Both the position numbers and the translations under genes were made by a program. From Thamnaconus septentrionalis (taxonomy: Eukaryota > Chordata > Actinopteri > Tetraodontiformes > Monacanthidae): a stretch of 64,000 nucleotides of DNA. Positions 12,347-22,799 of the stretch are shown one piece after another (the stretch's first letter is position 1; every line of letters starts with the position of its first letter). Below the pieces are notes generated by a model. That model was not told the origin of the DNA. It did no database searches and was given only the letters and a program-made list of their open reading frames with translations. The stretch spans positions 19,673,944 through 19,737,943 of the forward strand of contig CM020502.1 in the NCBI GenBank assembly GCA_009823395.1. Direction: 5' to 3'.

Positions 12347-15300
12347 CAGTTTTGCCGCCATCGCCTCGGGCTGTGCCAGCTGTCCCAGGCTGGTGTGTCT
12401 CCGAGAGGGCTGCGGCGCTGAGTTCTGCTACCACTGCAAGCAGGCCTGGCATCCCAACCAGACCTGTGACTCGGCGCGCCAGCAGAGGGCGCAGTCCCTG
12501 CACACCCACAGCAACCACTCGCCCAGTTACACCCAGGAGCAGGGGCCCAGTGAGTACACGCTTTGGTCGCACCTGCAGGGCGTCTGCGCTCGAAAAAAAA
12601 ATCTAACCACAGTCTGAGGCGGATGCCGTGGTTGTTACAGACTCACACACACACACACGCACACACACACACACACAGACGCACACACACTGTCTAATCT
12701 AAGATACTTCTCCCTAAAGCTTCATCTCCCACAACATTTCCGATTTCTCAGAACAGGCCGCCTCCGTCCGGCCTCTGTGCATCAGTTTCCGTCTGTCACG
12801 CAGTCTGGTGAGACCTGACTGATCTACTTTTCACCCGAAGCACCCTAGTGCTGTTTGCATCACAGCTGCTGCTCCCCCTTAAAGGATAAGAGTGTAATAT
12901 TTGGAGATTTTGAAGAAGAAAACAGCGACATTAAGAGGTTACATCTTTGATTGCAGGGTCTTTCACTCTCTCTCCCCCTCCTGAGTTTGCCTGTGAGCTA
13001 CGGTGGCCCTGCACACCCAAACCTGGGTACCTCGTCCACCTGGCTTCCTTAAAAATATGGCGGTGCAAGGTGGCAGCTAACTGGGAGCAAGACCCTTGCT
13101 TGACTTCACTCTGTATGAGAGCTGTTCTAAAGCTAGGAAAACCAAATTACTTTAATTGTATTGCGATTATACACGTTTTTAATGTATTTATGGGCAGAGT
13201 GTGAAGTTTTTATCCATATAAAAATAATAAGTCAATTATTAAGTCACTATTACACACTGGACTTTCAAAAATCAGCGCATCATATTTTAAAAGATCCACG
13301 TCCTTGCTCGGCCGCGGCTGCGAGACAATAAACTCAACCGTGCCTGAGTGACTAGAAGTGAGTCCGCGGGATGGTTCGCCCCTGCCGTGTTCAGACGTCA
13401 CTGAGTCCAGGCAGCTTCGCTCCGCCGAGAGGAGAGCACTGAAGAACTGTCCAAACAACCCAAAGGGCCAAAAGTGACTCATGATTTTAAAGAAGAGCGA
13501 TAGATTCAGGCCTCTCCCGTCCTCGGCTGTGTCTGTCAGGATGTCTGTTCGCACCAGCTGCTCTTCACCTGGAAAAGGGGTGAAGAGCAATTACAGGCTC
13601 TCTTCAAGACCTTCAGGTCAAAGATAAAACATCTGCTTAGTTGTCTTGAATTGAGGGTTTTTTTGTTTTTAGTATTTATTAGTATTTAGTCTGTTATATT
13701 AGTCGAGACCTGAGTGAAGTCAGTTATTTATTTTTCAGTTTTGGTTGAATCCAGTAAAACTTCAAGAGGAACTGTTTTACTGCAACAATATAAATCAGTT
13801 CTTATCCCAACACCGTTTCTACGGTGACCCATAATAGCTGAACTAAACAGGGTTCCTCGGTTTCTCAGTTGTCCAGGTCATCATAGCCTTTGCGTGTCGG
13901 TTTGTTTCCTTGAAGACATCTCACCTTTCATCCTAAAGGCTTTTCTCATCGTCATGCCAGAAACACACTCCAATGTACTGTGATTTTTTTCTTCTCCGTC
14001 CAGCCGATGACATCAAGCCCTGCCCGCGCTGCGGCGCTTACATCATCAAGATGAATGACGGGAGCTGCAACCACATGACTTGCGCCGTGTGCGGCTGCGA
14101 GTTCTGCTGGCTCTGCATGAAGGAAATCTCTGACTTGCACTACCTCAGGTACCTGATGGAACCTGTCAATCCGCTGGCTCTTAGGTGTTTTTCCCATCGA
14201 CATCTGTCCTTGATTTCCCTCCCTTCTTCCTGTTTTAGTCCATCCGGCTGCACGTTCTGGGGAAAGAAGCCTTGGAGCCGGAAGAAGAAGATCTTGTGGC
14301 AACTGGGAACCCTGATCGGAGCTCCGGTTGGCATTACTCTCATCGCCGGCATCGCTGTTCCCGCCATGGTCATCGGCATCCCCGTTTATGTTGGCCGAAA
14401 GGTGAGAAGTTTTGTCAGCAGACATTCTCAGAAGCGGGGCAGAATGTTCAAAATGTTTGTTATTTTAGATTTACTACTTAACACAAATAATAAAGAACCT
14501 CTTGTTATTTCGTATCTTATCAATTTGAAACGGCTATCATTATTTTCTGCCACATTATTTGTTTTTTCTTTTCTTTTCCCATATAATTTCATTTTAAAGC
14601 TGTATTCCTAATTTCCAAACTACTTGAAAGGGCGCCTTCTAGTTTGCAGTCACAGACTGCACTGCCCTCTAGTGGACAGACGGCAGACTAGCAGTTTTAA
14701 GGCTTTGCTAAGTGTTGGAATTGTTTTGTCGGTCACGAGAAGTCTTGTTCTTTCAAATTACACTATATTACTTTACTATAATACTTTATGAAAAAACAAA
14801 CAAATTTGTACCATGAAGAAGTTATATTCACAGTGTCAATGAATGATTGTCTCCTTAAGTGGTGCATGTGGTGAAAGTCTGTTTGAGCGATCTCTTTGCG
14901 CTCCTCTGCTGCAGATCCACGCCCACTACGAGCTGAAGAAGTCCTCTCGCCACAGGAGGAACCTCGCCATCACGGGCGGCGTGGCCCTGTCCATCATCAC
15001 CGCCCCGGTCATCGCAGCCGTCAGCGTGGGTAAGAACAGTCAGGCAACAAACCTATTCACATTTCCCTTTTTCTATCCTGGCATATTTACAAAGTGTTCC
15101 TCCCTGTCGCCAGGCATCGGCGTTCCCATCATGTTGGCCTACGTGTACGGCGTGGTGCCCATCTCTCTGTGTCGGGGCGGAGGCTGCGGCGTCAGCAGGG
15201 GGAAGGGCCGAGGCGTGCGCATCGACTTCGACGAGGACGACGGACCGATCACAGGTGAGAGAAGAGCTCCGCTTCGGCAGACCCCTCTGCCAACGACACC

Positions 15301-16791
15301 GTCTTCTCTGTGCCGTAACATTGACTTGAACCCTCGCAGTGGCGGACGCGTGGCGAGCGCTCAAGTCGCCGAGCCTCGGAGAGAGCAGCCTGGACGGGGC
15401 GGTGAGCGGCCTCAGCACCACCTCCCCCAGCGAGGGTCTCTCCGTGGCGCCCGGGGCGCTGGGCGAAATCCCCAACTTCAACACGCTGGCCGGCGGCGCG
15501 CTGGGAACTCGAACCTGCAAGTACAGCAGGTGAGAAAAAAGGTTCAACAAGCGAGTGATACAAACACAAAGAATAACAAAACAAAACTGCCAGGACCCTG
15601 ATGTTGATGAAGTGCCTCCTTCCTTCCAGGCTGGAGGTTCAGGCGGGCGAGCTGGCCAAGGAATCCACACAGAGGGAGACGGGCAGCCTGGGGGCAGGAA
15701 GTGACTGCGCCAGCACCCGCGGAATGGCCGGATCCATCATCTCGTCCTACACGCTACCTGACAGGTGACACTCTCCCACTCTGCCTGCTTGGTTTTGTGG
15801 TGTTTTATTTATTTATTTTGACAGTCGGCTGCTGGCTCGGGTGTGATATGAATGGGATGAGACTGTTGATAACAGAATCAAGGCAAAGAGGCGACTTCAC
15901 CAGGTTGATACTTGAAGCTGCTGAAACCCCTTCCTGCATTCATGGCAGCTGCACTCAGTAGTGACTTCAGGCCAAACCTGATTTTGAAGGTTGTTTTACA
16001 GTGATTTCACTATAGATACCTCTTTTTTGGTTTAAATTCTTTAAAAATTCCTCTGCCTCACTCAATTCCCAGGCCCGACTCATTGTGATGTCTGACTTTT
16101 CCACCTTATATTAGTTAAAAGCAGATATATTTTAATATGCACCACCTCTTGCACCACCATTTCGTGGGGAAGCCCACCTGACAGTGCCCTAAATACGAAA
16201 CATGCTGCCTGGCGAACTACCTTAAATACCGGGCTTCCTTAAAGATTTCACACGCTGGACCTTTAATACTAATAAAATCAACTAAATGTCTTGACTGACA
16301 ACTGACTGTGTGTGTGTGTGAATCTCTATGAATCTCTCTGCAGAGAGGGCACCAACAACATGGAGATCCAGGTGGACATCGAGACCAAACCAAGCCACCT
16401 CTGCCTGACCAGCGAGGAGGACCTGACCCCTCCCCCGGGCTCTGCCGCCATGGCCGCCGTCTCGGGAGGGGAGGAGCCTCAGGACTGCAGCTCCAGGAGG
16501 GGCGGGGCCCTGTCGGGCTCCGTGCTAGGACTGTCCCCGGGAGTGTCGATCAGGGAGGGGCTCCGGGACGTCACGCTGGCCCAGCCCGAGAGCATCCGCA
16601 GCGACCTGGAGATGTCGGACACGCAGTCGGACGACATCGCCGAGCTGACGTCCGATGACTGTGACTCGCCCCACCTGAAGAGCTGCCGCCAGCCGCAGCC
16701 GCAGCAGCAGCAGCCTGCCTCCTGCCGGACCCTCAACCCCCCAGAAGGCCTTCATTGTCCCGCCGACAGCAACGTCATCCTCTACGTCTGA
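3118..16791 (+). CDS. rnf19b: RBR-type E3 ubiquitin-protein ligase RNF19B (full gene span, 9 coding exons)
   Basis: Membrane-anchored RING-between-RING E3 ligase. It accepts ubiquitin from an E2 on a RING2 cysteine before passing it to substrate; in mammals RNF19B (NKLAM) acts in cytotoxic lymphocytes and macrophages on ER/granule membranes. Joining 3118-3797, 12350-12549, 14004-14148, 14239-14401, 14915-15029, 15114-15254, 15340-15529, 15630-15764 and 16344-16791 gives 738 codons plus stop, close to the human protein (about 732). Every junction has GT/AG ends and keeps phase. Domain order: low-complexity N-terminus with a His run (60-65) and an Ala run; RING1 (C134 to about C181); IBR (about 218-266); RING2 (C300 onward, catalytic Cys315 in GSCNHM); two hydrophobic membrane segments (about 360-395 and 410-460); a long acidic/Ser-rich tail. 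The start [10 protein letters not shown] matches the known RNF19B N-terminus and has G at -3 and +4. RNF19A is the main alternative, but the N-terminus and tail fit RNF19B better. Confidence 0.96.
3844..4236. mobile_element. degenerate hAT-like MITE remnant
   Basis: The left side reads GAGGTGGCAAAAGTATTC and runs into repeated AAGTA/AGTAGAA words. This pattern is typical of a widespread fish hAT-type miniature element whose ends start CAGAGGTGGAAAAAGTA. The right end near 4190-4236 has inverted AGTA-rich words. Assignment is from memory and tentative. Confidence 0.4.
4470..4552. mobile_element. fragment of hAT-like MITE end
   Basis: TAACTCGTTAGACCCCAACACT resembles the terminal part (ACTCCCCAACACT) of a common fish element rich in GTTACATGTAAC words. 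Only one end is visible. Confidence 0.35.
7247..7311. repeat. (TG)32 microsatellite
   Basis: Uninterrupted TG repeat in rnf19b intron 1; likely polymorphic. Confidence 0.95.
8088..8126. repeat. (TG)n microsatellite
   Basis: About 19 uninterrupted TG units in rnf19b intron 1. Confidence 0.95.
8974..9016. repeat. (GAAT)n tetranucleotide repeat
   Basis: About 11 tandem GAAT units in rnf19b intron 1. Confidence 0.93.
9972..10162 (+). mobile_element. partial copy of Myb-bearing MITE family
   Basis: Starts in ACCATAGAATTGCACAAAACC and shares the order of short blocks (AAACCTAAATATCGCAATAA, ...GGAAAAACCTC..., GAGGTGGTTTTTCAGAC, ATATCAATATAAAGGTACATCGCAAAAGTG) with the copies at 20703, 43703 and 46454. 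It lacks the second half of the element. Confidence 0.7.
12275..12340. repeat. (TC)33 microsatellite forming the exon 2 polypyrimidine tract
   Basis: An uninterrupted 66-nt TC repeat ends 9 nt before the exon 2 boundary (TTTCTCCAG|T). It therefore serves as the polypyrimidine tract of the rnf19b intron 1 acceptor. Confidence 0.95.
12350..12549 (+). CDS. rnf19b: rnf19b coding exon 2 (IBR domain)
   Basis: Residues 227-294. Encodes the in-between-RING zinc site: GCASC (C235, C238), C243, C248, C253, C256, H261 and C266, within the words [17 protein letters not shown], which match RNF19-family proteins. Donor A|GTGAGT; acceptor TTTCTCCAG. Confidence 0.96.
12550..14003 (+). other. rnf19b: rnf19b intron 2
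   Basis: 1.45 kb intron with a compound CA repeat at 12643-12690. No exon or recognised element otherwise. Confidence 0.85.
14004..14148 (+). CDS. rnf19b: rnf19b coding exon 3 (RING2 with catalytic cysteine)
   Basis: Residues 294-342. CPRC at 300-303 begins RING2. The acceptor cysteine for ubiquitin by homology to other RBR ligases is Cys315 (GSCNHMTC; codon 14066-14068). Strongly conserved through [13 protein letters not shown]. The donor is AG|GTACCT. Confidence 0.97.
14239..14401 (+). CDS. rnf19b: rnf19b coding exon 4 (first membrane segment)
   Basis: Residues 342-396. [18 protein letters not shown] leads into the hydrophobic run [20 protein letters not shown], the first predicted transmembrane segment, ending at VYVGRK. 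The exon ends on a codon boundary; reading through gives a stop in the intron. Confidence 0.96.
14662..14676 (-). promoter_or_regulatory. CTCF-like motif in rnf19b intron 4
   Basis: On the - strand this reads CCACTAGAGGGCAGT, a full match to the vertebrate CTCF core (CCACTAGAGGGCA). It is the best single match in the window. Binding is not shown by sequence. Confidence 0.55.
14915..15029 (+). CDS. rnf19b: rnf19b coding exon 5 (second hydrophobic region, first half)
   Basis: Residues 397-435. A basic patch (KKSSRHRRN) precedes [20 protein letters not shown], the start of the second membrane region. Acceptor CTGCTGCAG, donor G|GTAAGA. Confidence 0.95.
15114..15254 (+). CDS. rnf19b: rnf19b coding exon 6 (second hydrophobic region, second half)
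   Basis: Residues 435-482: [20 protein letters not shown], then [20 protein letters not shown] and DDGPIT. Near-identical wording to the mammalian protein after the membrane segment. Confidence 0.95.
15340..15529 (+). CDS. rnf19b: rnf19b coding exon 7
   Basis: Residues 482-545. [20 protein letters not shown] and [13 protein letters not shown] are Ser/Gly-rich cytosolic tail sequence shared with RNF19B. Donor AG|GTGAGA. Confidence 0.94.
15630..15764 (+). CDS. rnf19b: rnf19b coding exon 8
   Basis: Residues 545-590. [13 protein letters not shown] through [19 protein letters not shown]; the AGSIISSY block is a family-conserved patch in the tail. Donor AG|GTGACA. Confidence 0.94.
16344..16791 (+). 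CDS. rnf19b: rnf19b coding exon 9 (C-terminal tail and stop)
   Basis: Residues 590-738. [18 protein letters not shown] and [20 protein letters not shown] are conserved with mammalian RNF19B. A Gln-rich stretch (QPQPQQQQ) follows, and the frame ends NVILYV at TGA 16789-16791. Confidence 0.96.
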
Positions 16792-17113
16792 GAGAGAAGT
16801 CGGCTCACCTGATTTCCAGACTGACACACACGCAAAAGAAATACAACATACTGCGGCGAACTCTGAACTCTCTTCTGATTCATGGCTTTTTCAGAATTTT
16901 TTTTCTTTCTCGGCCGCTTCCTCTGCGACTCACAGAAAGTCTGTCTTACGCACAGATGTCTGTTTACGTTTGTCTGCCTGTCTGTCTTACCTGTCAGTCT
17001 CCACTGAGTAAATTTTCAGGGTTCTACCTCTGAGACTTGATGATGATTTATGTTTACTCCTCGGAGCGAAATGCCTTGGCTAATTCAGCAAAAAAAAAAA
17101 AAAAAAAAGAATC

Positions 17114-17119
17114 AATAAA
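17114..17119 (+). terminator. rnf19b: proximal AATAAA polyadenylation signal candidate
   Basis: AATAAA 320 nt after the stop codon, but next to a genomic A-rich run, so it may be spurious. Confidence 0.3.
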
Positions 17120-18893
17120 CAAAAATAATTATAGAAAAAAAGACACACAAGCTACACAACAAAAAAACAACTGCAAAACAGAAAATTGTGAAAGGGAAGG
17201 CGAAAGCACAGCGGGATGTTTCCTGAGGATGCAGTGTGTGAATGAAAGTGCACTTTGTACTTTGTTTTTAACCCCTGTTTATGTTGTAAGGACCTTTTTT
17301 CTTACGTGCGCATGAGTCTGCATTAGCCTCTGCTGCGTGAGAACAGCCAGCCTCTGTTACTATGAAGAAAATGAAAGTTTACTCTCGATGGTGATGCTGC
17401 ACGTAATCGTACATTCCTTCCAGCAGGACGGAGAGGATGAACATGGGTCAAAATAGTGAAATTGATAACAAAAGATTTCAAGTGCAAAAAACATTGAAGC
17501 TCACATGATAATTTGGGCAAACACGGATTAAGCCGTCTTTTGCACTGCTAATTTCAGCGTGAAACTTAATAGAAACTATGTAGATGTAGAAAAACTAAGT
17601 GATAATCACCTTAATGACAAGAATCATCTTGGTTTTATACAATTTTAGGTCAGAAAACACTGACAATTATTTTTGTTCAAATGCTCTGAACAAATTTCAA
17701 ATGTCCAGAAAGCAAATATTGAAAATATTTGTTTGGGGGCTTATAGATATTTCCCTTTGATGGTATTTAATTCTCTCGTCAACCCACCATGATGCAGCTC
17801 ATTGGTCATTTTGAGAACTATTTCAGTTTGGTCGTAGTGTATGTTGTGACTAATTGTGACAAACCTGAAAGCAGAGCGATAAATGCGTTTGTCCACTTTT
17901 TTTCCTTTCGAATGAGCACTCAGGCACTTTATCTGAGTTATATTGTATTTCCTTTGAATTGTTACTTTTTGCGGTTCATATCGTGTTATGAAAGACTTTA
18001 ATTCATGTGTGTAAAAATGTCTGTGGTACAACCAAAATGAATCACCTACCAGATGGCCTTTTATGTTGGATGTAACGAGGAGAGTTTGGCTTCAAAACAT
18101 CATCCGACCTGTTTATCTCTCAGTATTTTTACAGTGCATCCAAGTGGTTTTGTATCAATTTTGTGATCCAAGGACTTTGATTATCTTATTTTTTTATACA
18201 CAATATACTTACTTTGTGTTATTAATCATCTTTCAGGAGTCACTTTTGAAGCCAAACACTTCAAATATTAATGCCGATAAGCTTTTCTGAATCATACTCA
18301 CTAGCCTGAATTGCTTTGTATCACCTCTGTGCTTCGCTTTGAAAAAAAAAAAAAGGTTTTGTTCCAGGTTTCCCTATAAATCTGAGAGCAATAGACTCAG
18401 TCCATCTCTGAGTAGCTTTAAGGATTTAGCTGTTCATACAACTCTGCAGTGGTTTATTTGGTCTGCACTTATCACTTGTTTCCGCCTGCCTGCTTGCCTG
18501 TGAGAAAACCCACGAATGTACCACGGACAGAGTGTGAGTGTCAGTTGCGATGACTCATCAAGACCACAGGTGGTCCTGTCCATGTTTGAAAAAGTTTTAG
18601 AGTATATAGATAGCAATATTTAAGTGTAATTATATGGTTTGTGTATTTCCTGCCATTGTTAAAAAAAAAAAAAAAAAAAAACACCCAGTGTCGGGGGGTG
18701 AACATGCAGGACTGTGAAAGACAACTTTGTGGACCTTCAGGGGCGGGGGATAAAAATAAACAATCTGATGTTACACCAAACCAAAGTGTTTTGTCGGTCT
18801 GTGCATTTAAAGTAGAACATGTTATCCAGCAGAAACAATTTAGTTGTTTGGTTAAATATTTAAATTGAATATACACACAGAAAGTAAAGGATA

Positions 18894-18899
18894 AATAAA
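18894..18899 (+). terminator. rnf19b: distal AATAAA polyadenylation signal candidate
   Basis: AATAAA followed by T-rich sequence (TTATTTTGTAG) within 30 nt; a better context than the proximal candidate. Confidence 0.4.
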
Positions 18900-19119
18900 G
18901 TCAAATATTTGATAACTTATTTTGTAGAAACAATATTTGCATTGTTAAAAATCAAAATAATTGTATTTTTAAACTGTTTGCCATCAGCATACTTTCAGGA
19001 GTTCCATTGTCTCTCAAGAGAGGCTTTAATTAGATTTACAGTCGTTTTTTTATTGGTTTAATCTCAGTGCCTCCTTAGTGTCCTTATATTTTAAGCCAGT
19101 AGAGAGCAGTAACATCCCG

Positions 19120-19239
19120 TTTAGCCCGAGCCCAACGACGATTTTTGTTTTCACGACACAAACGTCGCGTTTACGGTCGTGCCGTAAAACGTAACGTGTG
19201 GCGTCTGAGGAAGGTTACAAGCGAGTCCTTCACAGCACG
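19120..19239 (+). promoter_or_regulatory. ndufs5: probable ndufs5 promoter and noncoding first exon
   Basis: A CpG-dense stretch (ACGACG, CGTCGCG, CGTGCCG, ACGTAACG) in otherwise AT-rich DNA ends in a donor-like CACG|GTAAAT at 19239/19240. It lies 1 kb before the ndufs5 coding start, as expected for the short untranslated first exon of this gene. Start and end are inferred. Confidence 0.5.
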
Positions 19240-20274
19240 GTAAATACTTGATTTTTTTTTTTATCCCCGATCTCTTTTACTTAAGTTCACTTGAATGGTT
19301 AGAATGCTTTGAGTTTGATTCACTCTTTGCCCTTTAACAAACACGACAGGTCATGCTTATTCCGGACCGACGGAGGCCTGTTGTTAGCGTCGACCGTCTT
19401 TGACGGAGACATTCCGCTTTACTGCTATTGTTACTGCTATTATTGGCGAATTATTTTATCTGTCGTGGTGGGAATAGATTGTGAATAACCGTTTCGTATA
19501 TGTTCAGATTTCGTCATTTTAAAACCGTGTTATGCGTTTACAGCATTTTAACAACGCGAAATATCTGTTGGCTATCAACATGTGATGCTAACTATTAATT
19601 CGCTGGAGACACCGCGTTTATTATAACCAGCGCAATGTTTTTATTGTCCGTATATTTTAATGAATTACTTAATACACGTTCCACAAATGACTCGTATTTT
19701 GTGTGTCACCGCACTAGAAGCTCGTTAGGAAGCAGTTTGAGAGCGGCGCTAATATATATATATTGTTTGTTGTTGCATAGGTGAGGCTAACCTAACGTCA
19801 ACGACTTCATTCTTGATAATGGAATAAAACGGGATAAAAACAAAACAAAAAAAACATCTTGCACATCTGCCTCTTCACGCTGAAATTAAAGTAATCTGTA
19901 CTGTCATCTATTTCTTAAATCACTGCCAGGTTGTACAGAAAGATGCAAATAGTTTTACTGTCAAGAGCCGTCAATGTACACTGTTTGGTTACAAAATAAT
20001 TAGCTCTTAATCTGTTATGTGACAAAAATGTTAGCTCTCATCATAAAGGTTCATTCCATGAATCATATATCCAATGCTTTGATTTGTTAGTAGAGTGGTT
20101 ATTATAATGTATTAAAAAGAAGCTAAACCAGGAAATCTAATTCAAGGCAGATGATCTTTGAGGGGCAAAAGAAAGATCTTATCACCAAGAAAACATGACT
20201 CTTCCTGACACATGTCCCTTTCTCAATATCTTACTCTGGCCTCTCTGTTTTACCGCAGCAGCATCATCATCATC

Positions 20275-20490
20275 ATGCCGTTCGTGGACGTGCAGTCGCG
20301 TCTGGGCATCAACGTGGACCGCTGGGTCCTGCTGCAGAGCGGAGAGCAGCCCCACAAGAGGCCGGCCCGCTGCCACGCCTTCGAGAAGGAGTGGATCGAG
20401 TGCTCCCACGGCATCGGCCACACCAGGGCAAAGAAGGAGTGCAAGCTGGAGTTTGAGGACTTCTACGAGTGCATGCACAGGCAGAAGCTG
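20275..20490 (+). CDS. ndufs5: ndufs5 coding exon 1
   Basis: 72 codons carrying both CX9C motifs and ending on a codon boundary (CTG|GTAAGT). The acceptor before the ATG is a tandem CAGCAG (exon may begin at 20259 or 20262), which changes only the 5'UTR. Confidence 0.96.
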
Positions 20491-22691
20491 GTAAGTGTGA
20501 GAAGGGAAGGGAAGGGATACTTGACGATGACGTGGCTGTGGCTTTCGACAATCGAGTAATATAAAATGTGGTGTACGCGAAATTAGTATCCAAAAACCAA
20601 CTCTCATCCATAGTTGATGCTTTAGTTTGAATTCCTTTGGACAATATTACACTTGATTTTTTTTTTTTCTGTGAGGTGGTTTCCAGGTCAATAAATAATA
20701 ATGAGATGCGTTTCCATTACCCCTAGAATTGCGCAAAACCTAAATATCGCAATAATAAACTGGTGATGGAAACGTCTAAAGATCAAAAAACCTCTCAAAT
20801 ATCACTGAAAGGTGTTGACGCTCTCATGAGGTGGTTTTTCAGGCGTATCAATATAAAGGTATGTTGCATAAGTGTCACGCATTTACACGTCACCGCACGT
20901 GACGTACGGGGTCACGTGACCAGTTCATTTCAAGTGAAAATGCCGCATTGTGTTTGTAAAATATAACAACCATTCTTGACAGCAAACAAATGTAAACAAG
21001 CAAAAGCAAACATAATTCTCATTAATCTTGCGGGACAAGATTACGACAGATTAATTATTAAGAATTACGGCTTATGCGCTGCACACCGTTCAATGGAAAC
21101 ACTGCAAATCCCAATTGTACTTTGTCGAAATTTTAGAAAAATCGCTTTTATTTTGAAAACTGTAATGGAAACCCAGCTATAATGTCTGGCCCAAACTCCA
21201 AAACTTTCCTTGCTATGTTTTCAGAATGGAGAGAATCTTGTGTCAGCAGTGGATGTTGTGCCTGCTGACTGTAAATTGTAGCCAATTGTCATGAGAATGT
21301 GACAAGATGAATTGCTGACTCAGGATGAATGTCGGCACAGATAAGCTCGCAGTCAGATTATTCCTCCTTGAGTTCAAGACGGAGCAGGGTGCAATCGTTC
21401 TCTCACAGCCGTCTGAAACATTTTGAACCTCGGAGCTGGAGCAGAATTTCATCTGACCCGACCGACCGCTCAACTTTTTTACAGCCAGCAGCTCAGTCTG
21501 CTTTAGACAGAAATGGCTGAACAGCAGCCAAAATCCCAGAAGACAGCCGTTTCTGTGAATCTTTGTTTCTTCTCGCGATGCCAAAGGAATTTGGTGCTGG
21601 AGATTCTCCTCTTTTGTTTGTAGTTTTCATAACCTTGATTCTTCTCCTCTAATCACATGTTTCTCTATCTTGCATAAGACACAGGGGGCAAGTTGAGTAC
21701 TATGCAATACTTTTAGGCCTAATTTTAGGCCAATATTTGAATATATTTTGTCGCAAAGCTGCAGGATTGTCCTTTGTTTATTCTTTATTTCTAATTTCCG
21801 TTGTTTAAGCTCAACTGTGTTCATTAACTATTTGTATTTGCTGTCATGTTTACTGTTAAATGTCACGTTAATGTGTTTGGATGTGCAATCAAAGGTCTTG
21901 GAATAGGTCAAGTAAATATTCTCAGCCTTTAACCATCACATGGCTGAACTGCTTCTGCTCAAAGGCATTTTTATTCACTTGTTTATTTCTCTGTGTCAGA
22001 GAAATATCCAATAATGAGTCACCTAACAGAACAAAGTCATCTTTGTTAGACTAGAAGTGTCTGTTTTGTCTAAGAAGGAGACTATTCACTGGATGTACTT
22101 CCAAAACCTTTTGGTGAGTGTTGTCATGCATCAGCGCATCCAAATAGAGGACATGAGTCCAAAAACAGAATTTAGTTTGCAGACCACATGAAATGACAGC
22201 GATAGACTGTTGAAGACCAGAAACTCATTCATCCGTCTTGAATAACTGAACCGTGGCACACTGAAGTGGCTAGGAGCAGAAAAATTGAAATTATTGTACA
22301 TGTTGTTGTTTTTTTAAAGGTGTTTTTTAGACATTCAATGTTTCTGTTACATTTGCCTGCTGTCGGCAAGTTTCTTTAATGTGTGTGAAAATACATTTTC
22401 TGAAGAAAGATGTAGCTGTGGAAACCCTTTCTCTAGTGGGCCTCGTCTTCACTCATTCGATGTCACCATCGTGCACCTTTTCCCTTTTCTTCTTTTCTTA
22501 AATCACATACAGAAACAATACAAGACCCTCCTCTTCTTTTCATGCGTCTCAATTTATCTTCTCTTTGTTTTTCCCTCTTCCTGCAGCATCAGAGGCTGTA
22601 CACCATCCGCCAGCAGCGTGACAAGATGGTGAAGGAGGGGACCTACACACCACCAGCCTGCCACTCCGGCCAGGGCGACAATCGTCCATGA
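20275..22691 (+). CDS. ndufs5: NADH:ubiquinone oxidoreductase subunit S5 (complex I 15 kDa subunit), gene span
   Basis: Accessory subunit of mitochondrial respiratory complex I, located on the intermembrane-space side and needed for assembly of the membrane arm. Exons 20275-20490 and 22587-22691 join in frame to 106 residues, the same length as the human protein. The CHCH fold is visible as twin CX9C motifs: C33-(9)-C43 and C56-(9)-C66, oxidised by the MIA pathway in this family. Conserved words include [18 protein letters not shown] and KEGTYTPP. The ATG chosen (MPFVDVQ) matches the family N-terminus; upstream in-frame sequence is intron and 5'UTR. It sits between rnf19b and macf1 on the same strand. 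Confidence 0.97.
20491..22586 (+). other. ndufs5: ndufs5 intron
   Basis: 2.1 kb intron. It holds a near-complete MITE copy (20703-21182); the rest shows nothing recognisable. Confidence 0.85.
20703..21182 (+). mobile_element. Myb-bearing MITE family, near-complete copy
   Basis: Begins GATGCGTTTCCATTACCCC and ends GTAATGGAAACCCAGCTA, which are imperfect inverted ends. Internal blocks match the copies at 46454 and 57225 in order (ATATCGCAATAA, GAGGTGGTTTTTCAGGC, CACGTGACCAGTTCA, TTATGCGCT, CAATGGAAACAC). The Myb-like frame is destroyed here by deletions after its start. Confidence 0.8.
22587..22691 (+). CDS. ndufs5: ndufs5 coding exon 2 (stop)
   Basis: 34 codons plus [21 protein letters not shown] followed by [16 protein letters not shown]. 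Acceptor CTTCCTGCAG. The C-terminal TPP and the final RP match the family. Confidence 0.96.
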   Translation, partial: HQRLYTIRQQRDKMVKEGTYTPPACHSGQGDNRP

Positions 22692-22764
22692 CGGGCTCAG
22701 ACAGCTTGCATTGTTCATAGTAAATAAGATATTGCTATTTCCCGATTGCCTGTTCCACTTTACA

Positions 22765-22770
22765 AATAAA
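22765..22770 (+). terminator. ndufs5: ndufs5 polyadenylation signal
   Basis: AATAAA 74 nt after the stop, followed by a TGTTGTC-type GU-rich stretch. A short 3'UTR is usual for this gene. Confidence 0.7.
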
Positions 22771-22799
22771 TGTTGTCATCCTGTACATAGTTCTTGTCT

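Larger units (their letters stand above)
3798..12349 (+). other. rnf19b: rnf19b intron 1 (8.55 kb)
   Basis: No coding exon seen. Contains remnants of fish miniature transposons (about 3844-4236 and 4470-4552), GT repeats at 7247-7311 and 8088-8126, a GAAT repeat at 8974-9016, a partial copy of the Myb-bearing MITE family at 9972-10162, a short stretch near 9085-9110 resembling a Tc1-like element end, a LINE-tail-like stretch near 11970-12020, and a (TC)33 tract abutting the acceptor. Confidence 0.85.
16792..18899 (+). other. rnf19b: rnf19b 3'UTR (probable extent)
   Basis: AT-rich sequence after the stop with candidate polyadenylation signals at 17114, 18755 and 18894. The distal signal would give a 2.1 kb 3'UTR, a plausible length for this gene. 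The end is inferred, not seen. Confidence 0.5.

Noticed and set aside
15053..15670. 205-codon minus-strand frame across rnf19b exons 6-7
   Set aside because: Antisense shadow crossing splice sites of a supported gene.
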